Source of the DNA: Marivita sp051251565
GTDB taxonomy: Bacteria > Pseudomonadota > Alphaproteobacteria > Rhodobacterales > Rhodobacteraceae
Direction of reading: 5' to 3'
Length of the DNA stretch: 64,000 nucleotides
Assembly: GCF_051251565.1 (NCBI RefSeq)
Contig: NZ_JBPOFB010000013.1
Location: forward strand, 1-64,000
Shown here: piece after piece, positions 8,345 to 15,530 of the stretch
Numbering within the stretch: position 1 is the first letter of the stretch
Layout: each line of letters begins with the position of its first letter
The notes under the pieces: generated by a model
Told to the model about the DNA's origin: nothing
The model's input: only the letters and a program-made list of their open reading frames with translations
Databases searched by the model: none
Position numbers and translations under genes: made by a program

Positions 8345-9550
8345 ATGCGTTTTGATCTGATCGCGAATTTCAGTCCTGGGGAGACGATCCCCTGGCACCG
8401 CACGCTTGAGATGATTCTTGAGCAATGTAGCTTGGCCGAAGACGCGGGATTCACCACCGCATGGTTCACCGAGCACCATTTTGCCCATAACGGCTATATG
8501 AACGCGCCGCCCAATCCGGTACAGATGTGTACCCATGTCGCGGCGCATTGCAAAAAACTGCGCGTCGGCACATCTCCCATCATCCTGCCCGACTGGCATC
8601 CGCTGCGCGTGGCCGAAGATGTGGCGATGCTGGATAACATGACTTTGGGGCGGGTCGATTTTGGCGTGGCCAAGGGGATCAACGAACGCTCGACCCTGAC
8701 GTTCAATCCCAATGCCGACCGGCGTGACAACGCAAAGGTGATGCGGCTTTATCAGGAAAGCCTTGAGGTGATCCTGAAAGCATGGACCAACGAAGCGTTT
8801 ACCCACAAGGGCGAGTTCTACGAGTTTCCTGTGCCCGGCTGGAAGGAAACCAACCGCTTCTTTGAACCGCTTGATCCCCGCTATCACGAACCCGACGGCA
8901 CCTACAAAGCAATGTACGTGCATCCGCGCCCTTATCAGGAGGGCCATCCGCCGGTCTGGCTGATGTCGAACGCACCGCCCACGTTCAAATTGGCAGGCGA
9001 CAAGGGTTGGGGTGTGATTTCAATGGCGTCGGGCGTCAAACGCACCCGTGCCTGTTGGGAGCCGTACCGTGACGCGCTCGCAGCCCGCACGGGCCGCGAT
9101 GTGGCGATGGGCGAAGGGGTCGGTGTCTGCACCGCCTTCTATGTCGGCGAGACGATGGAGGAGGCTGTGAACACCATCCGACCCGCAATCAACGCATATT
9201 ACGAATTCTTGGGCGGCTCGCGACCTGCGGGGGAATGGACCAAGCACGGCTATCTCGACATCGGCGAGGAAATGACCCCCGAAGATGAGGATGGCGACTG
9301 GTTCGATTTCCTCAACAAGCGCGGGATCATCATGGTGGGGGATGCAGAGTTTGTCGCTGACCGGATTGCAGAGCGGCAGGAAAGCACCGGCCTCGATCAT
9401 CTGATGCTGATGCAGCAATACACCGGCGTCCCTTACGAGAAGATCCTAGCGAGCTGGCATCGGCTGTTCGAACATGTGGTGCCGCGTTTTGGTACGCAAT
9501 CCATTGCGCAAAAACGCGCCGCGCAGGAAAAGGAATTGGCAGATGCTTGA
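8345..9550 (+). CDS. LLM-class flavin monooxygenase, first gene of a catabolic operon
   Basis: A protein of 401 residues. ATG 8345 is chosen because GGGAGGTGA lies five bases upstream; the open frame extends further 5' without a site. Features include AWFTEHHFAHNG near 40-50, LRVGTSPIILPDWHPLRVAE and GRVDFGVAKGINE, typical of two-component FMNH2-dependent monooxygenases. It probably receives reduced flavin from the reductase encoded at 10217. The next gene (GST) overlaps its end by eight bases. The acidic tail EDEDGDWFDFLNKRG is a distinctive insertion. The substrate is unknown; C-S, C-N or aromatic oxidation are all possible for the family. Confidence 0.88.
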   Translation: MRFDLIANFSPGETIPWHRTLEMILEQCSLAEDAGFTTAWFTEHHFAHNGYMNAPPNPVQMCTHVAAHCKKLRVGTSPIILPDWHPLRVAEDVAMLDNMTLGRVDFGVAKGINERSTLTFNPNADRRDNAKVMRLYQESLEVILKAWTNEAFTHKGEFYEFPVPGWKETNRFFEPLDPRYHEPDGTYKAMYVHPRPYQEGHPPVWLMSNAPPTFKLAGDKGWGVISMASGVKRTRACWEPYRDALAARTGRDVAMGEGVGVCTAFYVGETMEEAVNTIRPAINAYYEFLGGSRPAGEWTKHGYLDIGEEMTPEDEDGDWFDFLNKRGIIMVGDAEFVADRIAERQESTGLDHLMLMQQYTGVPYEKILASWHRLFEHVVPRFGTQSIAQKRAAQEKELADA

Positions 9551-10220
9551 GATTTGGGGGCGCCCCTATTCGTCCAACGTGATCCCGGTGATCTGGACGG
9601 CCAATGAGTTGGGGCTGGACTATACCTTGCAACTGGCGGGTGGCAGCTTTGGCAAGCTCGATACGCCGGAGTATGCGCAGATCAATCCCAACCGTATGAT
9701 TCCCGCCATTCGCGATGGTGATTTCGCGCTTTGGGAAAGCCTGTCGATCGTGCGCTACCTGTGTGACAGATACGGCGCGGGCGGCTTCAGCCCTGCTGAT
9801 CAACAAATCCGCGCCATCGCGGATCAATGGATGGAATGGTCCGCGACAAAGGCGTTCATGCCGGTGATCTACCTCTTCTTTGCCACTGTGCGCACGCAAC
9901 CCGCCGACCGAGATCCCGCCAAGATCGTGGCCCTGCGCGACGAAGCGCACGCCACGCTTAGTATCCTCGACGGCCATCTGGAGGACCGCGATTACGTCTG
10001 CGGCAACAGCTTCACAATGGGGGACATCCCCCTTGGCTGTGTAGTCTACCGTTACTTCAACGTCGACGTGGACCGCCCCGCGCTGCACAATGTCGAGGCG
10101 TGGTACCAGCGCCTCTCGGAACGCCCCGCTTACCGCGACCACGTGATGCGCCATTTTGGCACGAACCCCGATGAATGGGCCGCTTTGGAAAAAGCCTGCG
10201 CCTCAGAAGGGGTGATATGA
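9543..10220 (+). CDS. glutathione S-transferase family protein
   Basis: A protein of 225 residues with the thioredoxin-like N-terminal half (MLEIWGRPYSSNVIPVIW, then INPNRMIPAI with the cis-proline, and WESLSIVRYLCDRYG) and the helical C-terminal half (FTMGDIPLGCVVYRYF). GST enzymes of this group conjugate glutathione to electrophiles or remove it from adducts. Its start lies inside the last codons of the monooxygenase gene and its stop overlaps the flavin reductase start, so the three are translationally coupled. This suggests that the oxygenase makes a reactive product that glutathione traps. Confidence 0.9.
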   Translation: MLEIWGRPYSSNVIPVIWTANELGLDYTLQLAGGSFGKLDTPEYAQINPNRMIPAIRDGDFALWESLSIVRYLCDRYGAGGFSPADQQIRAIADQWMEWSATKAFMPVIYLFFATVRTQPADRDPAKIVALRDEAHATLSILDGHLEDRDYVCGNSFTMGDIPLGCVVYRYFNVDVDRPALHNVEAWYQRLSERPAYRDHVMRHFGTNPDEWAALEKACASEGVI

Positions 10221-10705
10221 TCGACCCAAAAGACTACCGCCGCGCTTTGGGCAGCTTTCCGACCGGGGTCACGATTGTCACCGCGTTTGACGGGGATGGC
10301 CAGCCTTGGGGGCTGACTGCCAATTCCTTCACCTCTGTTTCACTGACGCCGCCGGTGATCTCGGTATGTGTTGCCAAGACAGGGCGCGTATTCCCGACGC
10401 TGTCGGCATCCTCGCGCTTTGCAGTGAACATTCTGGCCGCCGACCAGCAAGAGCTTGCCATGCACTTCGCCAGCAATGTCGAGAACCGCTTTGACGGCAC
10501 TGATTGGCACGCAACCCCCAATGGCGCGCCGCTGTTGCCCGGCGCGTCTGCGCAACTGGATTGCATCGTACATGGGCGCATCGGCGCCGAAGACCATGAA
10601 ATTCTTCTGGGGCGGGTCGAAAGCTACACCCACACATCAAGCGCCCCACTTCTCTATTGTCGCGGCACCTTTTTCGCTGCGCCTCAACCGGAGGTACATC
10701 CATGA
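10217..10705 (+). CDS. flavin reductase-like protein (HpaC/RutF family)
   Basis: A protein of 162 residues. The start at 10217 forms an ATGA overlap with the GST stop and gives the expected family length. Conserved parts are RALGSFPTGVTIVTA at the N-terminus, LTANSFTSVSLTPPVISV near 33-50, FAVNILAADQQELA and the C-terminal PLLYCRGTF. The family uses NAD(P)H to reduce FMN or FAD and passes it to a partner monooxygenase. Its place three genes after an LLM monooxygenase makes it the likely reductase half of a two-component system. Confidence 0.92.
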   Translation: MIDPKDYRRALGSFPTGVTIVTAFDGDGQPWGLTANSFTSVSLTPPVISVCVAKTGRVFPTLSASSRFAVNILAADQQELAMHFASNVENRFDGTDWHATPNGAPLLPGASAQLDCIVHGRIGAEDHEILLGRVESYTHTSSAPLLYCRGTFFAAPQPEVHP

Positions 10706-11583
10706 CAAATCCATTGACGTATCACGAAGGCAACGACCCCGATTGGTTCGATGCCCAGTACAACCTGCGCGCCGCGCGCCCCGACTATGAGGTCGCGATT
10801 ATTCCGGGGTGGTTGGATGACAGCCAGACCGCCCGCGATACGCTCGATTGTACGCTGGATATCCGCTACGGCGACGGAGAGAAGCAAAGGCTTGATGTGT
10901 TTCATTGTGGCGACGCGACCGCCCCGACGCTGATCTGGATCCACGGTGGTTATTGGCAACGCGGCGATAAATCGGTTTACAGCTTTCTGGCGACACCTTT
11001 TGTGCAAAAGGGCGTGAATGTTGTGGTGGTGGGTTACGACCTTTGCCCCACCGTCAGCATGACCCGCCTGACGGAAGAGCTGCGCGAGGCGATGGCCTTT
11101 ATCTGGGCCGAGGCCGCGACACAGAAGATCAACGGCGACCGGATCACTGTGATGGGCCATTCCGCAGGGGGCCACCTGACCCAGATGATGATGGCCACCG
11201 ATTGGCCCGCGCGTGATGCAGCGCTGCCAACGGACATGATCAAGGCGGGCATTCCCGTCTCTCCGCTCAGCTATCTGGAACCTGTACGCCTGACACTGGC
11301 CCTGAATGAGAACTTGAAGCTAGACGTGGCTGAAGCGGATGCGCTGAGCCCGATGACGAACCATCCGCCAGTCACAAACGCGCCGCAGCTGGTTGTCGTC
11401 GGAGGGGCCGAGACAGACGAATTCCACCGCCAGTCCCAGATGTATGTGGACAAATACGCCAGTGATGCGCGGAAGGTCGACATTTATGTGGTGCCTGGCG
11501 TGGACCACTTTGATGAACTCAACGTGCTGGCCGATCCTGTCAGTCCATTTTTTGCCAAAACCTGCGCCATGCTTGGCCTTTGA
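10702..11583 (+). CDS. alpha/beta hydrolase (arylformamidase-like)
   Basis: A protein of 293 residues; ATG 10702 has GGAGGT upstream and overlaps the reductase stop. The oxyanion motif HGGYWQRGDKS lies near 85-95 and the nucleophile elbow GHSAGGH near 155. The C-terminal VPGVDHFDELN supplies the likely catalytic His. HGGYW is typical of kynurenine formamidase-like and carboxylesterase-like hydrolases, so an amide, carbamate or ester product of the upstream oxygenase is a reasonable guess at its substrate. The pathway role is inference. Confidence 0.88.
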   Translation: MTNPLTYHEGNDPDWFDAQYNLRAARPDYEVAIIPGWLDDSQTARDTLDCTLDIRYGDGEKQRLDVFHCGDATAPTLIWIHGGYWQRGDKSVYSFLATPFVQKGVNVVVVGYDLCPTVSMTRLTEELREAMAFIWAEAATQKINGDRITVMGHSAGGHLTQMMMATDWPARDAALPTDMIKAGIPVSPLSYLEPVRLTLALNENLKLDVAEADALSPMTNHPPVTNAPQLVVVGGAETDEFHRQSQMYVDKYASDARKVDIYVVPGVDHFDELNVLADPVSPFFAKTCAMLGL

Positions 11584-11594
11584 AGGAACCCGTT

Positions 11595-11966
11595 ATGACA
11601 GAACTGACACGTGAACTGGTGGACGCCGTGGGCGATGCCTTTAACGCAAATGACATTGAAGCGGTGATGCAGTACTTTGCCCCCGACGCGTCCTTTGACC
11701 ATGCCATTGGACCAGAGGCACATGGTGTGCGGTTTCAAGGCGCAGATGTGATCCGAGGCGTCTTTGCCGGGCTCTTCGACAAGGTCGAAAACGTGCATTG
11801 GGAAACGCTAGATTGCGCGGTGACGGACACCAAAGCCTATTGCGAATACCGCCGCACAGCGCGCCACAAGGACGGTACGACTGAGGAATACCTCAGCGTG
11901 GATATCCTGACCTTCAAGGACGGGCTGATCACACACAAGGACACCTACTACAAACATCGCATTTAG
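11595..11966 (+). CDS. SnoaL-like / NTF2-fold protein
   Basis: A small protein of 123 residues; ATG 11595 has GAAGGA upstream. It shows the NTF2-like cone pattern: an N-terminal helix (VDAVGDAFNANDIEAVMQYF), then FAPDASFDHAIGPEA, FQGADVIRGVFAGLF and strands ending in DILTFKDGLITHKDTYYKHR. SnoaL-like members act as cyclases, isomerases, dehydratases or ligand-binding helpers. As the last gene of the five-gene operon it probably handles a downstream intermediate. The IS110-family element follows about 170 bases later. Confidence 0.85.
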   Translation: MTELTRELVDAVGDAFNANDIEAVMQYFAPDASFDHAIGPEAHGVRFQGADVIRGVFAGLFDKVENVHWETLDCAVTDTKAYCEYRRTARHKDGTTEEYLSVDILTFKDGLITHKDTYYKHRI

Positions 11967-12138
11967 AGGATGCGCCTCAGATCCTATGTATCGCCAAATG
12001 GTCTGCTGTACCCAATTCCGACATTCATGCACGCTACAGTATCGGTGCCTTTGGGCTCACAGCGGCCTTGCGGCGACGCAGTATTTGGCGCCGTTAGGAG
12101 GCAGTGGCTCGGGCAATCACGGCCCAGAGCGGATGAGG

Positions 12139-12214
12139 TGGGTGGCTCCTGCTCCACCGGCATCGAATGTGCCAAAGTGCAGTTGTCATCGACTGCTAGG
12201 AAAGGAGCCACCCA
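12139..12214 (+). promoter_or_regulatory. hairpin sequestering the transposase ribosome site
   Basis: TGGGTGGCTCCT (12139-12150) is the perfect complement of AGGAGCCACCCA (12203-12214), which contains the AGGAG ribosome site and ends at the base before ATG 12215. Any transcript entering from outside would fold and block translation, while an internal start in the 52-base loop would not. A competing short stem, GGTGG (12141-12145) with CCACC (12154-12158), would free the site. The left arm overlaps the subterminal repeat. Confidence 0.75.
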
Positions 12215-13234
12215 ATGACAGTTAAGACAGTCGGCCTGGATTTGGCCAAGGATGTTTTTCAGGTTCACGGCATTTCGGAGAACGGCCGTGTGATCTTTAA
12301 TAAGGCCATCAAACGCGCGAAGCTGCTCGCCTTCTTTGAAACGCTTCCGCCCTGTTTGGTCGGCATGGAGGCGTGCGGCTCGTCCCATCACTGGGGTCGG
12401 CAGCTGCGCAAGCTTGGCCATGATGTTAAGCTCATGCCCGCCGGCTACGTCAAACCGTATGTGAAGCGAGGGAAGAACGACGCGGTTGATGCCGAGGCGA
12501 TCTGCGAAGCGGTTCGCCGCCCGACCATGCGGTTTGTCGAGATCAAGACGGAGGAACAACAAGCCATTCTGTCGATCCATCGCACGCGGGATCTGGCGGT
12601 CCGGCAGCGCACGCAACTGGCCAACATGATCCGCAGCCTTTTGCGCGAGTTTGGGCATATCCTGCCCATCGGGATCGAAGCGGTGACAGCCTTTGCAAAG
12701 CGCCACCTTGATGGTGATCATCCCGACATGCCGGAGATCGCGAACGGTATGCTCGGCATACAATGCTATCAGTTCATCGGCCTGAACACGCGCATCGACG
12801 GCTATTCCAAGATGATCGAGCAACATGCCCTGCTGAACACAGATGCGCGTAGGTTGATGCGCATGCCTGGAATTGGGCCGATTACGGCCTCAGCGATTGT
12901 CGCTACGATCGGGGACGCGCATCAGTTCCGGACAGGTCGTGACCTGGCGGCGTGGTTGGGCCTGACCCCACTCAACAAGTCCAGCGGTGGCAAGGAACGT
13001 CTGGGCAAGATCACGAAGCAAGGTGATCGCTACATTCGTAAGCTTCTGGTCGTGGGTATGACTTCGCGCGCCGTCATGGCGAAACGTTCACCAGAGAAGG
13101 TCGATCTGTGGACGGCGAAGATCATCGCCGACAAGCCCTTCAGACTGGCGACAACTGCAATGGCAAACAAGGCGGCGCGGGCCATCTGGGCGATGCTTAC
13201 AAAGAAACAGGAATATCGGCAGCCGGCGTTCTAA
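12215..13234 (+). CDS. IS110-family (IS1111 group) DEDD transposase/recombinase
   Basis: A protein of 339 residues and apparently intact. The N-terminal RuvC-like DEDD set is visible as D9 (VGLDLAKD), E52 (VGMEACGSS), D89 and D92 (KNDAVDAEA). A central coiled segment follows, then the Transposase_20 domain with MPGIGPITASAIVATIGD and the Ser motif NKSSGGKERLGK (S256/S257), the proposed nucleophile. IS110 enzymes move DNA as RNA-guided recombinases through a circular intermediate. AGGAG precedes the start, but inside the stem described at 12139-12214. Full length and intact catalytic residues suggest that the element may still be active. Confidence 0.93.
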   Translation: MTVKTVGLDLAKDVFQVHGISENGRVIFNKAIKRAKLLAFFETLPPCLVGMEACGSSHHWGRQLRKLGHDVKLMPAGYVKPYVKRGKNDAVDAEAICEAVRRPTMRFVEIKTEEQQAILSIHRTRDLAVRQRTQLANMIRSLLREFGHILPIGIEAVTAFAKRHLDGDHPDMPEIANGMLGIQCYQFIGLNTRIDGYSKMIEQHALLNTDARRLMRMPGIGPITASAIVATIGDAHQFRTGRDLAAWLGLTPLNKSSGGKERLGKITKQGDRYIRKLLVVGMTSRAVMAKRSPEKVDLWTAKIIADKPFRLATTAMANKAARAIWAMLTKKQEYRQPAF

Positions 13235-13462
13235 CCACACCGACTGCCCACGAGATGCAAGACGTTGAAGTGATGATGCGGAATTAAGTCAACCAAGAGC
13301 AAGGACACTCCGGGAATGGCGGCGGCCCTTTGAGGTCGATGAGCCGATTGGAACCTCGCTTTCGGAATTCATCAAGGCCAGCGGAACACCACCGCACAAA
13401 CAGGCCGGACAGACGACAGCACTGACGAAAATGACCGCAGAATTCGCTAAAACCTCTTGCAA
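13235..13462 (+). ncRNA. candidate IS1111 guide (bridge/seek) RNA region
   Basis: These 228 non-coding bases lie between the transposase stop and the right subterminal repeat. In IS1111-group elements this is where the guide RNA that pairs with target and donor DNA is encoded. The layout alone supports the call. RNA ends and guide loops were not determined, and antisense open frames here look spurious. Confidence 0.55.
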
Positions 13463-13480
13463 TGCAGGAGCAACCCACAG

Positions 13481-13600
13481 ACGACTTTGGCCGTAAGAGA
13501 GAACGCCGCATCGCAGCTTCACCGAAGCGGCCGTCTATGCAGGCCGCAGCATCTCGAACCGTCAGAGGTCAGCAGTGCGGACGAATTCGCCGTCTGCATA
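13481..13600. repeat. dispersed intergenic repeat, copy 2 (right part, split by the IS)
   Basis: Related to 7461-7550 through ACGCCGCATCGCAGCTTCACC, ATGCAGGCCGCAGCATC and GCAGTGCGGACG. The missing left part, CGGCCCAGAGCGGA, sits at 12120-12133 on the other side of the insertion element. Removing the element restores a repeat of about the same layout as copy 1, with a small length difference near the junction. Confidence 0.7.
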
Positions 13601-13695
13601 GCGGATGCGAAAGTCAGCTCGGCTGTAGATAGTGTTGAAGAAGTCGACGTTGGAGCTGGTGATGGATGAAGCCCAACGCAGGTGGGCTGTTCCTC

Positions 13696-13790
13696 TCAGC
13701 CTGTTGGTTCTGGTTGCGGAACCAGTTTGGCGAGCTTCCTGAGGTTCTGTGCTTTGGCTGCGAGTTGGAACTGTTCGTATGCAGGCAGTC
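13696..13790 (-). pseudogene. C-terminal scrap of an IS1182-like transposase
   Basis: Read on the minus strand, this stretch encodes PAYEQFQLAAKAQNLRKLAK followed by a short tail and a stop at 13696-13698. The LAAxAQNLRKLAK signature is also the C-terminal end of the frameshifted transposase at 20887-22271. The residues around it differ, so this is the scar of a related but distinct element. Nothing recognisable remains upstream. Confidence 0.65.
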
Positions 13791-13992
13791 TGGTCAATAA
13801 GTCACTACGCCAAGCATCTTTTTCTCCGCAGCACTATGTCCCTGGCTGGACAAAAAATCCTATTAAGCCTCCGGTTATATTCGTTCCTAAGGCTGTGCCA
13901 CGGCGCAAACCCGTGTCCTTCGGGCACGAGAAACCGCACGCAAAAAAAGGATTCTGATTGCGGTATGCGCCGTCTTCGCCAAAGCTTGAAAC

Positions 13993-14460
13993 ATGACTCA
14001 CTCAAAGCTGTCCATCCGACCCGCCCGACAATCCGATCTTGCTGCGTTGATTTCGCTTTACGGGGACGACGATATCGGGGTGACTCGGGAAGCGACGGAA
14101 CCGGATGCGGCCTACCAAAGCGCCTTCGACGCGATCCAGGCTGATCCGAACCAAATTCTTGTCGTTGGGGAACAGGACTCAAAGATCGTCGCCACGCTTT
14201 TGCTGTCCTTTCTACCCGGACTGTCACGGCACGGCGCTTGGCGTGCTCAGATCGAAGCGATGCGAGTCTCGGGGAGCCTGCGTGGCCAAGGCATCGGCAA
14301 ATCCTTGCTCGATTGGTCCGTCGCCAAGGCCGGAAATCGTGGCTGTGCGCTTGTGCAGCTGACGTCGGACCGGCGCCGGACAGACGCGCATCGGTTTTAC
14401 GAACGTGCCGGGTTTGAACCCACCCATTTCGGCTACAAACTGTCATTGGAGACACCATGA
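13993..14460 (+). CDS. GNAT-family N-acetyltransferase
   Basis: A protein of 155 residues with the GNAT core: IRPARQSDLAALISLY at the N-terminus, the acetyl-CoA-binding SGSLRGQGIGKSLLDW near 93-108, and the C-terminal AHRFYERAGFEPTHFGY. The acceptor is not predictable. Its stop overlaps the start of the M19 dipeptidase (ATGA at 14457), so it belongs to the peptide-import operon. It might acetylate amino acids or peptides released by the dipeptidase, or protect against a peptide-like toxin; both are guesses. Confidence 0.85.
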   Translation: MTHSKLSIRPARQSDLAALISLYGDDDIGVTREATEPDAAYQSAFDAIQADPNQILVVGEQDSKIVATLLLSFLPGLSRHGAWRAQIEAMRVSGSLRGQGIGKSLLDWSVAKAGNRGCALVQLTSDRRRTDAHRFYERAGFEPTHFGYKLSLETP

Positions 14461-15506
14461 CTGGCTTTCCCGTTTTTGACGGTCACAACGATCTTGTTCT
14501 GCGTCTACTGAGGGGGGAGATCACTCCAGACGATGTGGCTTCTGGTCTACCTGACGGTCACATCGATAAACCGCGTGCGCAAAAGGGGGGATTCGGCGGC
14601 GGAATGTTCGCGATCTTTGTACCGAGCCCTGGTGACCAAGCCCTGCGCCAAGATGAGATGCGCAATCCGCCCTATGACATCCCATTGCCAGATCAGGTTA
14701 GCGAGACCACAGCGGCCGATTGGACCGAGCGCGGATTTAATGCATTGAACGATCTGTCTGACGCGGGTGCTGTTCGTATTTGCCGCACCGCGCAAGACAT
14801 AGAAGACGCTTTGCCTGCCGGAGAGATGGCAGCCGTTATCCATATCGAAGGTGCCGAAGCAGTCGATCGCGAGTTCGAGAAACTGAACGCCTGGCACGCG
14901 CGGGGGCTGCGTTCGCTTGGCCCAGTCTGGAGTCGCGATACGGTGTGGGGGTGTGGTGTGCCGTTTCGGTATCCTTCTGATCCGGACACGGGGCCGGGCC
15001 TGACCGACGATGGAAAATCTCTGATCCGTGAATGTAACAGATTGAAAATAATGGTTGATTTGTCGCACCTCAATGGAAGAGGGTTCGAAGATGTCGCGCG
15101 GATCACCGACGCACCGCTGGTTGCGACTCATTCCAATGCGTGGGCGGTTTGCCCTCATTCACGTAACCTGACGGACCGCCAACTGGCCGTGATCCGCGAC
15201 AGTGATGGAATGGTTGGCATTAATTTCGCCAGCGCCTTCTTGCGGCCCGACGGGCGGATGGATTCAGAGTTTGAGCTTGACATCGTGCTCAGACACTTTG
15301 ACCATCTGTTACACAGCCTTGGTGAGGATCGGGTTGGACTTGGGTCCGACTTTGACGGGGCGCTCGTACCCGATAAAATCGGAGATTGTGCGGGTCTGCC
15401 CAACTTGCTCACCGCTTTGCGTTCTCACGGTGTGGACGACGGCCTCATGGCCAAGTTCACTCATGGGAACTGGCTACGCGTCTTGCGAAAAACGTGGGGC
15501 GACTAA
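14457..15506 (+). CDS. membrane (renal-type) dipeptidase, peptidase family M19
   Basis: A zinc peptidase of 349 residues. Metal-site motifs are in place: FDGHNDLVLR with H10 and D12, the bridging glutamate in IHIEGAEA near 125, the histidines in DLSHLN and ATHSNA, and the aspartate of GLGSDFDGA near 300. M19 enzymes hydrolyse dipeptides, including those with a C-terminal D-residue, and some act on beta-lactams or N-acyl-D-amino acids. No signal peptide is seen, so it should be cytoplasmic. Directly followed by a dipeptide ABC importer, it probably cleaves what that system brings in. Confidence 0.92.
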   Translation: MTGFPVFDGHNDLVLRLLRGEITPDDVASGLPDGHIDKPRAQKGGFGGGMFAIFVPSPGDQALRQDEMRNPPYDIPLPDQVSETTAADWTERGFNALNDLSDAGAVRICRTAQDIEDALPAGEMAAVIHIEGAEAVDREFEKLNAWHARGLRSLGPVWSRDTVWGCGVPFRYPSDPDTGPGLTDDGKSLIRECNRLKIMVDLSHLNGRGFEDVARITDAPLVATHSNAWAVCPHSRNLTDRQLAVIRDSDGMVGINFASAFLRPDGRMDSEFELDIVLRHFDHLLHSLGEDRVGLGSDFDGALVPDKIGDCAGLPNLLTALRSHGVDDGLMAKFTHGNWLRVLRKTWGD

Positions 15507-15530
15507 TAAAACGGAACAGGGACTTAATCT

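Larger units (their letters stand above)
12133..13479 (+). mobile_element. IS110-family insertion element, IS1111 group
   Basis: The element holds one transposase gene and has subterminal inverted repeats rather than true ends. GGGTGGCTCCTGCT at 12140-12153 matches the reverse complement of TGCAGGAGCAACCC at 13463-13476 at 12 of 14 bases. IS1111-group elements keep such repeats a few bases in from each tip (about 7 left, 3 right), which gives the approximate limits used here. A non-coding stretch of about 230 bp lies between the transposase stop and the right repeat, where this group encodes its guide RNA. No target duplication is expected. The element splits a dispersed repeat whose intact copy is at 7430-7555. 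Confidence 0.85.
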
